Assembly: GCA_947175295.1 (NCBI GenBank)
Contig: CAMWMK010000004.1
Location: forward strand, 1-64,000
Reading direction: 5' to 3'
Source of the DNA: an uncultured Porphyromonadaceae bacterium
Lineage (GTDB): Bacteria; Bacteroidota; Bacteroidia; Bacteroidales; Muribaculaceae
DNA: 64,000 nt
Of this stretch, positions 33,911 through 44,100 are shown one piece after another. The notes below the pieces were generated by a model. The model was not told the origin of the DNA. It did no database searches and saw only the letters and a list, made by a program, of their open reading frames with translations. Position numbers and translations under genes: made by a program. Each line of letters starts with the position of its first letter. The stretch's first letter is position 1.

Positions 33911-34678
33911 TCAATTATATCGGTGCAGTATCCCTTTCTTTTTCCAATACAGGAGCATGAGTATGCCGAAGAGCATGCCGCCGAGATGGGCGAAATGGGC
34001 CACTGTGCTCATGCTGCCGCTCACTCCGAGGAAGAACTCGATCACTCCGTAGCCTATCACCATATACTTGGCCTTTATGGGCACCGGAATGAAGAAGAGA
34101 TAGAGCGGCATGTCGGGGAAAGTGAATGCGAATCCGAGCAGAATGCCGAAGATGGCTCCGGAAGCTCCGATAGTGACCATCTGCGATTTGAATCCCGCTA
34201 TTGCATCCGCTATAGTCGGATCGCCGGAGGCTATGGCGGAGTTGACTATGGATGCCATATGGTCGAGCGTCATGCCGTTTTGGCGCGCGAGCGCATTGAT
34301 GTAGTCAGACTTCCAGGTCAGTTCCCAGACTCCCTCCTGCACGAGGGCAGCCCCTACGCCGCATACCAGATAGAACACCAGAAACCGGCGCGAACCCCAT
34401 ACCTGCTCGAGAATACGTCCGAACATCCATAGTGAAAACATATTGAAGAAAATATGTGCCGGGCTGTGGGAGTCGTGCATGAACATATAGGTGAATATCT
34501 GGGCCGGATTGAAGAGCGTGCTTCCGAAGAGGTGAAGCCCGAGCACATTCACGAGAGTCGTCGAGAAGCGGGGGATGAGAATCTCCGCCAGCCAGACGAT
34601 GAGGTTGATGAGGATGAGGTTTTTTGTCACGGGCGGGATGGCGCTCCACCAGCTGCCCGACGATGAGCCGTTGTACAT
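33911..34678 (-). CDS. Rhomboid family intramembrane protease (1)
   Basis: 255 residues from ATG 34678. Six transmembrane helices; catalytic Ser in TIGASGAIFGILLG and His in HFAHLGGMLFG, both textbook. HxxxN-like oxyanion residues occur in HIFFNMFSLWMFG. A larger insertion of ~45 residues (LTWKSDYINALARQNG..) lies between helices 3 and 4. First gene of the rhomboid-rhomboid-EEP unit. On the minus strand a -7 box (TAAATTTG, 34722-34715) lies 36 bases upstream. Confidence 0.9.
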   Translation of the reverse strand: MYNGSSSGSWWSAIPPVTKNLILINLIVWLAEILIPRFSTTLVNVLGLHLFGSTLFNPAQIFTYMFMHDSHSPAHIFFNMFSLWMFGRILEQVWGSRRFLVFYLVCGVGAALVQEGVWELTWKSDYINALARQNGMTLDHMASIVNSAIASGDPTIADAIAGFKSQMVTIGASGAIFGILLGFAFTFPDMPLYLFFIPVPIKAKYMVIGYGVIEFFLGVSGSMSTVAHFAHLGGMLFGILMLLYWKKKGILHRYN

Positions 34679-34804
34679 TGTATCCGTTTTTGGGTTGGTT
34701 ACTGATTCAGAGTGCAAATTTAGCAAAATTCGTCCGCATTTAAGGAGGGAAAAAGGTAAAATCGCAATTTTTTATAATTTTTTTAATTTTTTTTCATTGA
34801 AAAG

Positions 34805-34835
34805 TTTGCTGATATTGTTTTTAACACTAAATTTG
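34805..34835 (+). promoter_or_regulatory. Promoter of the HU gene
   Basis: TTTG at 34805-34808, 19-base spacer, TAAATTTG at 34828-34835. Leader ~52 bases. Confidence 0.8.
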
Positions 34836-34893
34836 CGTCTTGAAAATTGTTAGAATAGATAGAATGTAGTAACCCTAAATTAAATTTGGAATT

Positions 34894-35157
34894 ATGAATA
34901 AGACAGATCTTATCAATGAAGTAGCCGCCAAGGCCGGTCTCAGCAAGGTAGACGCTAAGAAGGCCGTAGACGCGGTGTTCGAGTCAATCGAACAGGCCAT
35001 TGCCAACGAAGACAAGGTGCAGCTCATCGGTTTCGGCACATTCGCCGTTCAGGAGAAGCCGGCCCGTGAAGGCATCAATCCCCGCACGAAAGAGAAAATC
35101 CAGATCGAAGCCAAGAAGGTGGTGAAGTTCAAGGCCGCCGACAATCTCGGCAAATGA
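34894..35157 (+). CDS. HU-family DNA-binding protein
   Basis: 87 residues, the full HU length. N-terminal helices (MNKTDLINEVAAKAGLSK), the GFGTFAVQEKPAREGINPRTKEKI arm with the Pro-containing loop that inserts into the minor groove, and a VVKFKAADNLGK end. It bends and packages DNA. Single gene between promoter and strong terminator. Confidence 0.94.
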   Translation: MNKTDLINEVAAKAGLSKVDAKKAVDAVFESIEQAIANEDKVQLIGFGTFAVQEKPAREGINPRTKEKIQIEAKKVVKFKAADNLGK

Positions 35158-35188
35158 CAGAGGATTTCTTCCTTATATAAGAAGACAC

Positions 35189-35231
35189 CCGGTTTCGCGC
35201 ATGGCGTTGCGCGAAACCGGCATTTTTTATT
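35189..35231 (+). terminator. Terminator of the HU gene
   Basis: 12-bp perfect stem (35189-35200 with 35209-35220), then CATTTTTTATTTTTA. Confidence 0.93.
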
Positions 35232-35235
35232 TTTA

Positions 35236-35267
35236 TTTGTATATATCGGTATTTATTGTTAAATTTG
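35236..35267 (+). promoter_or_regulatory. Promoter of argS
   Basis: TTTG at 35236-35239, 20-base spacer, TAAATTTG at 35260-35267; it starts within the T-rich tail of the HU terminator. It rules out the longer ORF start at 35201. Confidence 0.87.
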
Positions 35268-35293
35268 CATACCTAAACGCACAAAATACTGAA

Positions 35294-37075
35294 ATGAAAA
35301 TCGAATCGATAATCACGCAGGGCGTAAGCGACGCCGTAAAGGCCCTATACGCCCTCGATTTCCCAGCTGACAAGATACAGCCACAGCAGACGAAAAAGGA
35401 ATTTGAAGGCAACCTCACCATCATGGCCTTCCCCTTCCTCAAGGCCTCACGCAAGAGCCCGGAAGCCACCGCCACTGAGATTGGCGCATGGCTTGTGGAG
35501 AATGTGCCGGCCGTAGAGAAATTCAATGTAGTGAAGGGATTCCTCAATATCTCCGTCAATCCTACATTCTGGCTGACTACGCTCCACGGCATAGCCGAGG
35601 ATCCTGAATTCGGCATCCGCCACGCCGACGAGAATTCCGACCTCGTGATGGTGGAATACTCCAGCCCCAACACCAATAAGCCCCTCCATCTCGGCCACGT
35701 GCGCAACAACCTCCTCGGTTACTCACTCTCGCTCATTCTGGAGGCCAACGGACACAAAGTGGTGAAGACCAACATCGTCAACGACCGCGGCATCCACATC
35801 TGCAAGTCGATGCTGGCCTGGAAGAAATGGGGCGACGGCGCCACTCCGGAATCAACCGGCAAGAAGGGCGACCACCTCATCGGCGACTTCTATGTGCTCT
35901 TCGACAAGCATTTCAAAGACGAAGTGAAGCAGCTCATGGATAAGGAAGGTCTCAGTGAAGACGAAGCCAAGGCTAAGTCTCCCCTGATGCTCGAGGCCCG
36001 CGAGATGCTCCGCAAGTGGGAGGCTGGCGACAAGGAGGTGCGCGACCTATGGCGGATGATGAACGAATGGGTCTATGCCGGTTTCGACGAGACCTACAAG
36101 CGCCTTGGCGTAGGATTCGATAAGATCTATTATGAAAGCGACACGTATCTTCAGGGCAAGGACCTCGTGCTGAAAGGTCTCGACGAAGGAATCATGTATC
36201 GCAAGGAAGACGGCTCCGTCTGGGCCGACCTGACTCCCGATGGCCTTGACCATAAGCTCCTGCTCCGTGCCGACGGCACCTCCGTCTATATGACCCAGGA
36301 CATAGGCACCGCCAAGCTCCGCTATCAGGACTATCCGATCGACAAGATGATATATGTGGTGGGCAACGAACAGAACTATCACTTCCAGGTGCTTTCGCTG
36401 CTGCTCGATAAGCTCGGCTTCAAGTGGGGCAAAGACCTTACCCATTTCTCCTACGGCATGGTGGAGCTCCCCGAAGGGAAGATGAAGAGCCGCGAGGGCA
36501 CGGTGGTCGACGCCGACGACCTCATCGACAAGATGATCTCCGACGCCGCCGAGACCGGAGCCGAACGCTTCGCGGATATGCCGGAAGACGAGCGCAGGGA
36601 AGTGGCCCGCATAGTGGGAATGGGTGCGCTGAAGTATTTCCTGCTTAAGGTGGATCCCCGCAAGAACATGCTTTTCAATCCGAAGGAGTCGATCGACTTC
36701 AACGGCAACACCGGGCCTTTCCTTCAGTATACTTACGCTCGCGTGCAGTCGGTGCTTCGCAGGGCCGGCGACGACTTCGATCCCCTCTACATGCCGACGG
36801 CCATCCCCAACGAGGTGGAGAGCGCCCTCATACAGAAGGTGGCCGACTTCCCGGAAGTGGTGAAGGAGGCAGGACGCACCTACAGCCCATCGCTTATAGC
36901 CAACTACTGCTTCGAACTCGCCAAAGACTACAACCGTTTCTATCATGACTTCAGCATCCTGAAGGAAGAGAATCCGGCGGTGCGCCAGCTGCGTCTGCTG
37001 CTCAGCTATGTAGTGGCCCGCACGCTGAAGACGGGCGTGGCGCTTCTCGGCATGGAGATGCCGGAGAGGATGTAA
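35294..37075 (+). CDS. argS: Arginyl-tRNA synthetase
   Basis: 593 residues. Class I synthetase: HLGH signature in NKPLHLGHVRNN (~125) and the KMSKS-equivalent KMKSREGTVVDADDL (~400). The N-terminal Add-1 domain (~1-100) and C-terminal DALR anticodon-binding domain (~470-593) are complete. Charges tRNA-Arg in the cytoplasm. Start at ATG 35294, set by the promoter just upstream. Confidence 0.96.
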   Translation: MKIESIITQGVSDAVKALYALDFPADKIQPQQTKKEFEGNLTIMAFPFLKASRKSPEATATEIGAWLVENVPAVEKFNVVKGFLNISVNPTFWLTTLHGIAEDPEFGIRHADENSDLVMVEYSSPNTNKPLHLGHVRNNLLGYSLSLILEANGHKVVKTNIVNDRGIHICKSMLAWKKWGDGATPESTGKKGDHLIGDFYVLFDKHFKDEVKQLMDKEGLSEDEAKAKSPLMLEAREMLRKWEAGDKEVRDLWRMMNEWVYAGFDETYKRLGVGFDKIYYESDTYLQGKDLVLKGLDEGIMYRKEDGSVWADLTPDGLDHKLLLRADGTSVYMTQDIGTAKLRYQDYPIDKMIYVVGNEQNYHFQVLSLLLDKLGFKWGKDLTHFSYGMVELPEGKMKSREGTVVDADDLIDKMISDAAETGAERFADMPEDERREVARIVGMGALKYFLLKVDPRKNMLFNPKESIDFNGNTGPFLQYTYARVQSVLRRAGDDFDPLYMPTAIPNEVESALIQKVADFPEVVKEAGRTYSPSLIANYCFELAKDYNRFYHDFSILKEENPAVRQLRLLLSYVVARTLKTGVALLGMEMPERM

Positions 37076-37189
37076 TCCGCGGCGGATTAAACCGAAAGCC
37101 ATATATCATTGTCTATATTATAGAAAGATCATAAAAAGGATCATAAAGTAGGCAACATAGAATGATATAAACTTTAAACTATATTAGCA

Positions 37190-37915
37190 ATGTATCCAGA
37201 TTACAATAACCCCCAGCAGACTCCTCCTCCCTACTATGGCCAGTCTGCAGTGAAGACACAGACCAACTCGGTCATGAAGCGTGTCTATGTGAGGATGTTC
37301 ATCGGACTCCTCGTGTCGGCGTTCTGCGCCCTTGGCGTGGCTTCGAGCCCTGCAGCGCTCAACTTCGTATTCGGCAACGCCATCATGAGATGGGGCATCC
37401 TCATCGCCATGTTTGCCATGGCTATCCTCATTCCGGTGAGGATGTTGAAGATGTCGAGCAGCACCGTGCTGGCCCTATTCCTTGTATATTCCGCGCTTAT
37501 GGGCACATGGCTCAGCGCTATCTTCGTAGTGTATAAAATGACGGCCATCGTGGCTACTTTCTTCATTACGGCCGGTACGTTCGGAGCGATGTCTGTCTAT
37601 GGATATGTCACAAAGACCGACCTTACCAAGATGGGGTCTTTCCTGATGATGGCGCTCTTCGGACTCGTCATCGCCATGCTGGTCAATCTCTTCCTCCACA
37701 GCAGCACGATGAGCTATGTGATCTCCATCATAGGAGTGCTTATCTTTACAGGCCTTACGGCCTGGGACACCCAGCAGGTGAAGCAGTTGGCGGCTGCCAA
37801 CCTTGATCCTGCGCTTGCCGACAAGCTCGCCACAATGGGCGCGATGAACCTCTATCTTGACTTTGTCAATCTCTTCCTCTTCATCCTGCGCATCTTCGGC
37901 GGCAACCGCGACTGA
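37190..37915 (+). CDS. Bax inhibitor-1/YccA family membrane protein
   Basis: 241 residues with seven hydrophobic helices after a Pro/Tyr/Gln-rich N-terminal tail (~1-25). Family signatures: MKRVYVRMFIGLLVSAFCALGV, and the C-terminal TGLTAWDTQQVKQLA with conserved Asp, then LYLDFVNLFLFILRIFG. Bacterial homologues (YccA, BsYetJ) are pH-dependent calcium leak channels or FtsH modulators. Single gene ending at a strong terminator. Confidence 0.9.
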   Translation: MYPDYNNPQQTPPPYYGQSAVKTQTNSVMKRVYVRMFIGLLVSAFCALGVASSPAALNFVFGNAIMRWGILIAMFAMAILIPVRMLKMSSSTVLALFLVYSALMGTWLSAIFVVYKMTAIVATFFITAGTFGAMSVYGYVTKTDLTKMGSFLMMALFGLVIAMLVNLFLHSSTMSYVISIIGVLIFTGLTAWDTQQVKQLAAANLDPALADKLATMGAMNLYLDFVNLFLFILRIFGGNRD

Positions 37916-37929
37916 AAGAATATTCCAAG

Positions 37930-37965
37930 GGCCTGCAGCGTGACTCCCACGCTGCAGGCCTTTTT
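37930..37965 (+). terminator. Terminator of the BI-1 gene
   Basis: 13-bp perfect stem (37930-37942 with 37948-37960), ACTCC loop, T5. Confidence 0.93.
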
Positions 37966-38006
37966 CGTCTTAATAATAACAATTCAAACAACTACCTGAA
38001 AAACTT

Positions 38007-39785
38007 ATGTCAAACTACCCTAAAATCGGTATACGCCCTACTATCGACGCCCGTCAGGGCGGAGTGCGTGAAAGTCTTGAAGACAAAACCATGAACCTCG
38101 CGAAAGCAGTGGCAGACCTCATCTCCACCAATCTCCGCTACCCGGACGGCACCCCGGTGGAGTGCGTGATAGCCGACGGCACCATAGGCCGTTTCCCGGA
38201 GACTGCGGCATGCGCCGAGAAGTTCGAGCGCGAGGGAGTAGGGGCTACCATCACAGTCACTTCATGCTGGTGCTATGGCTCGGAGACCATGGACATGCAC
38301 CCCCACTGGCCGAAGGCCGTATGGGGCTTCAACGGCACGGAGCGCCCGGGTGCCGTATATCTCGCAGCCGTACTCGCCGCCCACGCTCAGAAGGGACTTC
38401 CCGCATTCGGCATCTACGGCCATAACGTGCAGGACCTCGACGACAATTCCATCCCCGCTGACGTGCAGGAGAAACTCCTGCGTTTCGCACGCGCCGCACT
38501 CGCCGTGGCCCTCATGCGCGGCAGATCATATCTTTCCATCGGCTCCGTATCGATGGGCATCGCAGGCTCGATCGTAAATCCCGACTTCTTCCAGGAATAC
38601 CTCGGCATGCGCACCGAGTCGGTAGACGCTACCGAACTCATACGCCGCATGACGGAGGGTATCTACGACAAGGAGGAGTATGAGAAGGCCATGGCCTGGA
38701 CCGAGAAATACTGCAAGACCCGCGAAGGAGAGGATTTCAAGAACCGCGAGGAGAAGAAGAAGACCCGCGAGCAGAAAGACGCCGACTGGGAGTTCGTAGT
38801 GAAGATGACATTGATCGTGCGCGATCTCCTTCAGGGAAATCCGAAGCTCAAGGAGATGGGCTTCAAGGAGGAGGCTCTTGGCCACAACGCCATCGCGGGT
38901 GGATTCCAGGGCCAGCGCCAATGGACCGATTTCTATCCCAACGGAGACTTCACAGAAGCGCTGCTCAATACTTCTTTCGACTGGAACGGCATACGCGAGG
39001 CTTTCGTGCTCGCCACCGAGAACGATGCATGCAACGGAGTGGCCATGCTTTTCGGCCATCTGCTGACGGGTCGCGCCCAGTTCTTCAGCGACGTTCGCAC
39101 TTATTGGAGCCCTGAAGCCGTATATCGCGTGACCGGCAAGGAACTCACGGGCCGCGCAGCAGGGGGCATGATACATCTCATCAACTCCGGCGCCACCACA
39201 CTCGACGGAACCGGCCAGGCCTCCGGAGAAGACGGCGCTCCGGTGATGAAGCCGCATTGGGAGATGACCGATGAGGATATGGAGAAATGCCTTGGAGCCA
39301 CTACATGGTATCCGGCCGACCGTGACTATTTCCGCGGTGGTGGGTTCTCTTCCAATTTCCTTACGAAGGAGGGTATGCCGGTCACTATGATGAGGCTCAA
39401 TCTCGTGAAGGGGCTCGGTCCGGTGCTTCAGATTGCCGAGGGCTGGACTGCCGACGTGGATCCCGAGATCAATAAGGTGCTCGACATGCGTACCGACCCC
39501 ACATGGCCCACCACATGGTTCGTACCACGCCTGTGTCCGGACCGCGATGCCTTCAAGGACGTATACTCGGTGATGAACAACTGGGGTGCCAACCACGGCG
39601 CCATCTCCTACGGCCACATCGGCCAGGACCTCATCACCCTTGCCTCCATATTGCGCATACCGGTGTGCATGCACAATGTAGAGGAAGAGAAGATATTCCG
39701 CCCGGCTTCGTGGAACGCTTTCGGTATGGACAAGGAAGGCGCCGACTACCGTGCCTGCGCGGCCTACGGACCGATTTATAAGTAA
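38007..39785 (+). CDS. fucI: L-fucose isomerase
   Basis: 592 residues, the normal size. It converts L-fucose to L-fuculose, the first step of fucose catabolism in gut bacteria that use host mucin glycans. Conserved features: [21 protein letters not shown] at the start, the metal-binding Glu/Asp in the C-terminal half ([24 protein letters not shown]) and the final [14 protein letters not shown]. fucP follows after 5 bp. No regulator (fucR), fuculokinase or aldolase gene is adjacent. Confidence 0.95.
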   Translation: MSNYPKIGIRPTIDARQGGVRESLEDKTMNLAKAVADLISTNLRYPDGTPVECVIADGTIGRFPETAACAEKFEREGVGATITVTSCWCYGSETMDMHPHWPKAVWGFNGTERPGAVYLAAVLAAHAQKGLPAFGIYGHNVQDLDDNSIPADVQEKLLRFARAALAVALMRGRSYLSIGSVSMGIAGSIVNPDFFQEYLGMRTESVDATELIRRMTEGIYDKEEYEKAMAWTEKYCKTREGEDFKNREEKKKTREQKDADWEFVVKMTLIVRDLLQGNPKLKEMGFKEEALGHNAIAGGFQGQRQWTDFYPNGDFTEALLNTSFDWNGIREAFVLATENDACNGVAMLFGHLLTGRAQFFSDVRTYWSPEAVYRVTGKELTGRAAGGMIHLINSGATTLDGTGQASGEDGAPVMKPHWEMTDEDMEKCLGATTWYPADRDYFRGGGFSSNFLTKEGMPVTMMRLNLVKGLGPVLQIAEGWTADVDPEINKVLDMRTDPTWPTTWFVPRLCPDRDAFKDVYSVMNNWGANHGAISYGHIGQDLITLASILRIPVCMHNVEEEKIFRPASWNAFGMDKEGADYRACAAYGPIYK

Positions 39786-39790
39786 AGGCC

Positions 39791-41113
39791 ATGAAAGACC
39801 ATGTAAAGGGAGCCGCTTTCGGCGGTTCCCTCCTCAGTCTTGACGGCGTGAGCTATCTCGTGCCGTTCATACTGATCACGAGCTGCTTCGCATTGTGGGG
39901 ATTCGCCAATGATATCACCAACCCGATGGTGAAGGCCTTTTCGAAGATCTTCCGCATGAGCGTCACCGACGGAGCCCTCGTGCAGGTGGCGTTCTACGGC
40001 GGATATTTCGCCATGGCTTTCCCGGCTGCGATCTTCATACGCCGCTTCTCCTATAAGGCCGGTGTGCTTCTCGGGCTTGGCCTCTATGCGTGCGGGGCGT
40101 TCCTCTTCTATCCGGCTATGCTTACGGGGAGCTACTATCCCTTCCTTATAGCCTACTTCATCCTGACGTGCGGTCTTTCCTTCCTTGAGACGAGCTGCAA
40201 CCCCTATATCCTTTCGATGGGACCGGAGTCGACGGCCACTCGACGTTTGAATATGGCCCAGTCGTTCAATCCCTTAGGTTCGCTTATGGGCATGTGGGTC
40301 GCGATGAATTTCATCCAGGCTCGCCTCAATCCGCTTGAGACGGAGGAGCGTGCCCGGCTTTCCGACGCTGAGTTTGAGGCAGTGCGCGACGCCGACCTGC
40401 TGACGCTCATCACTCCCTATGTCTTCATCGGCATAGTAGTGGTGTTGATGTTTGTGGTCATCGCTGTGGTGAGGATGCCGAAAAACGGTGACAAGTCGCA
40501 TTCCATCGACTTCTTCCCTACGCTGAAGAGGATCTTTTCCAAGGCGCGCTACCGCGAGGGCGTCGTAGCCCAGTTCTTCTATGTCGGGGCGCAGATCATG
40601 TGCTGGACATTCATCATCCAGTACGGTACCCGCATCTTCATGCTTGAGGGAATGGGAGAGAAGGCTGCGGAGGTGCTCTCGCAGAGATACAACATCATCG
40701 CCATGGCCATCTTCTGCGGCAGCCGCTTCGTCTGCACCTATCTTCTGCGCTACGTCAATGCCGGGCGTCTGCTGGCCATCCTTGCGGTGGCAGCGGCGGT
40801 GCTTACGGTGGGCGTGATTCTTTTCCACGACCGCATGGGGCTCTATTGCCTTGTCGGGGTGTCGGCATGCATGTCGCTGATGTTTCCTACCATCTACGGC
40901 ATAGCGCTCGACGGCATGGGCGACGACGCAAAGTTTGGCGCGGCGGGTCTTATAATGGCCATTCTGGGCGGTTCGGTGCTTCCACCCCTTCAGGCAAGCA
41001 TCATCGATTGCGGCGAGATAGGAGGGTTTCCGGCAGTCAATCTGTCGTTTGTGCTTCCGCTCGTCTGCTTCCTCGTCATCATCGCCTACGGCCTGCGAAG
41101 CTCACGCGGGTAG
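39791..41113 (+). CDS. fucP: L-fucose:proton symporter
   Basis: 440 residues, twelve membrane helices, MFS superfamily of FHS type. Signatures: FILITSCFALWGFANDITNPMV in helix 1, LFYPAMLTGSYYPFLIAYFI, and ETSCNPYILSMGPESTATRRLNMAQSFNPLGSLMG in the helix 4-5 region, as in FucP. Imports L-fucose across the inner membrane for FucI. Its stop is followed after three bases by a heptamer array, with no terminator hairpin. Confidence 0.92.
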   Translation: MKDHVKGAAFGGSLLSLDGVSYLVPFILITSCFALWGFANDITNPMVKAFSKIFRMSVTDGALVQVAFYGGYFAMAFPAAIFIRRFSYKAGVLLGLGLYACGAFLFYPAMLTGSYYPFLIAYFILTCGLSFLETSCNPYILSMGPESTATRRLNMAQSFNPLGSLMGMWVAMNFIQARLNPLETEERARLSDAEFEAVRDADLLTLITPYVFIGIVVVLMFVVIAVVRMPKNGDKSHSIDFFPTLKRIFSKARYREGVVAQFFYVGAQIMCWTFIIQYGTRIFMLEGMGEKAAEVLSQRYNIIAMAIFCGSRFVCTYLLRYVNAGRLLAILAVAAAVLTVGVILFHDRMGLYCLVGVSACMSLMFPTIYGIALDGMGDDAKFGAAGLIMAILGGSVLPPLQASIIDCGEIGGFPAVNLSFVLPLVCFLVIIAYGLRSSRG

Positions 41114-41116
41114 GCA

Positions 41117-41158
41117 TTTGACGTTTGACGTACAACTTACAACGTACAACGTACAACT
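41117..41158. repeat. TACAACG/TTTGACG heptamer array, 6 units
   Basis: Two TTTGACG units followed by four TACAACG or TACAACT units in exact 7-base register. It supplies the last codons and the stop (41137-41139) of the minus-strand helicase-nuclease gene. Confidence 0.88.
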
Positions 41159-44100
41159 TCCCCGAGGCTTACATACCATATGTAGGCCTCGCATTTTTTC
41201 GCTATGCCGGTCTTCAGAAGGGTGTAGGCGTAGCGTATTGCCTGGTTGCAATAGTCTTCGTCGTTGCGATGCTCTCCGAATTTATAGTCTACTATCACTG
41301 CCGAGCCGTCGGGGCGCAGTAAGATCCTGTCAGGACGTTGCACTTTCCCGTCTACCGCGATGCCGCGCTCGTTGATCACCCTGCATCCGGGGGCGAACCA
41401 TCCGTATGGCTCCACATCCGCTATGGCTCGGGCGAGCATGGGCTGCATCTCCTCCATTTCCCGACGTGTGATATGGCCTGTGCTCTTTGCCTTCAGCAGG
41501 GCGCATGGAAGATCGGCGGCTATGATTATATTCTCCATGATGGAGTGCATCAGTTCGCCATAGCGGCGGCTTTCTTCCGATTCTTCCTCTTCGGGAGTCT
41601 CCTCTTTGAGGTCGGAGGGCAACGTGTCAGTATCCGGACTTGAGGGATCGGAACATATGATGGCGGGTAGATGCTCGCTGCATCGGTAGTCGGTGATGAC
41701 GCTGTCTTCAGGTCCGGCTTCTTTCTTTTTCCGGCCGGCTTCTATTTCCTGACGGGTGAGGGGAGTTCCGAAACTCCAGGTCAGATTCTCCTCGTCGACG
41801 GTGATTTCCTCTGGTGAGGGAATGAGGTCGGCCACATTGCCGTCTGTCCCGTTGATGTTCGGGATGATGTCTTGCGCCTCGGCTCCGCATCTCCATAAGA
41901 AATGACCTATGAGGCTGGTTTCAGGGTTTTTACGGGTGTAGGGACTTGGTGTGAAGATGTAGAGTTCGTCTACCGCGCGTGTATAGGCCACATAAGCATT
42001 GTTGACATTATCGGTAAGGAAGTTTTCCAGATATTCCCCGTAGGTCTTGGCGTGAGGGGTGTCTGCGAGGCGGTCATGGCTCCAGACCGGTATCCAGGGA
42101 ATGGCCGGTATGTCTTCCGCTTCCGATAGGTCCGGCTCCACCCATAGCCACTCCTTTTTCTTATCCTTTGAGGGCTTTAGGGTCTGCTCGGAGTGAGGCA
42201 CGATGACGCATCTGAATTCAAGGCCTTTGGATTTATGCACTGTCATGATGCTGACTGCGTCAGACCCTTCGGGCGATGCTATTGACGTGAACCGGCCTTT
42301 GGCGTCCCACCATCTCAGGAATGACCCGAGGTCGGCTGTGTGTCCTTCGCAGTAGTCGGCCGTGATGTCCTGAAGGGCAGCCAGGAAAGCGGCTTCCGAC
42401 TGCCGGGCATGAGGCGATATGAAGTTGCGGATTATGTTTTCCACAAGAGCCGGAAGCACGGTGGTGCTCATGCCGGCGAGCATGACGCGGATGGCGTCGG
42501 GGTCGTATTCACCTTCCAGAAATCTTGAGAGGGCATCCTGAAGGGAAAGTTCAGGATGGCTCATGGCGAAGAAGCTGAAGTCGGCCTTCAGCCGGCTCCA
42601 GTCGCCCGCTCCTTTGTCTTTACGTTCTTCTTCAGGGTTGAGGCGCGCTTCTGTTCCGTTGTTGATGGCCTCCAGGATCGAGATTACGGTCTGTACGGCC
42701 GGAGATTCTCCGGCCTTGAGCGAGTCCGCGCTGATGAAATTGATTTTTCGCTTGGCTTCAGAGCTGTTGTTGTAGGCCATCAGGCTCTCTATGATCTGCG
42801 AGCCCTGTATGCGGGTATTGACAAGCACGGCTATCTCGCTCATCCTGTATCCGCGGTCGAGCATGTCTGCGATGAGTCCGGGAATCTCGTCGAAGTGGGC
42901 GGGCGCCTTGTCGTCGTTTTTCTCTTTGCCGAAGAGAGAGACCCTTACGTAGCCTATATCCTCCTTGTGCGAGTATGGCTGCATCGTATTGGAGTATAGG
43001 CTTTCCATGCGCTGCCCGAGTTCGTTGGAAAAGAAGCGGAAAAACAGGTTGTTGAATTTCACTATCCTTTTGCTGCTCCTCCAGTTGGTGTTTTCCGCCG
43101 GAGTGTTGCCGCACTCCCGGCAACTGTCTTTAAACCAGGCCGGCACTTCTGCCGTGATGAGGGATGGGTCGGCGTTTCTGAAGCGGTAGATGCTCTGCTT
43201 GGCATCGCCTATGATGAGGTTGTCGTGGCCGTTACCGTCGCTTTCGGAAAGGAGCGGACGAAGGTTAAGCCATTGCAGGCGGCTTGTGTCCTGAAATTCG
43301 TCGATGAGGAAATGCTCCAGCTTTGAGCCGAGTCTCTCGTAGATGAAGGGGGCGTCGTCTTTGCCGATTATGCGGTGGAGTATGGAGTTGGTCTCGCCGA
43401 GCTCCACTGTATTGCTGTCGGTCAGGAAGAGGCGTGAGTTTTCGCGTACGCTCTGCAGGATTCCGACATAAGGCATCGTCTCGCGGTAGATCAGCCAGCG
43501 GCGCCAGCGGTCAGACATGGCCTCGGCCTTCCAGGCGTCAAAGCACCGGTACATTTCCTCCGCAAGTTCCTGTATGTGGTCTTCCACCGTGGTATTGAGG
43601 TAAGGATTTTCCTTTTTAGGGTCGAATACCCTTGTCTGGGTGCCCTTGCGCGTGAATTCAGGAATCGAGAATGTGGCTCCCTTCTCTATGGGATGGTCCC
43701 ATCTCCATGTGACGGCCATATTGTTGACGCGGCCGGCGAGATATTGTCCGGCCGTCTTCTCCATGTCGAGTCCGGCCTTAAGGAATGCGTCGCGCACTGC
43801 GCGGGCACTCTCCCGCATGCGGTCGAAGGCCTCGCGTAGAGGAGTCTCGTAGATCTGGCAGAGCTTAAGGTATGTCGCGTGGAAGTCGGGATTCTTCTCA
43901 AAATAGGCATCGAGTTTTTCCCGTATTTCCTTGAAATCCTCTTTCTCAAGGTTTTTGCTGGCGTCAAGTATTTCCTTGTAGACGTTGTAGTTGCTCTGAC
44001 TTTTCTGAAATATGTTCCATCCTTTGTTTGATGCCGCCTTCTGCTTCATCATACTGCTGATCCACTCGCTTCCTTGAGTAGATTTAAGATCCGAGTCTAT

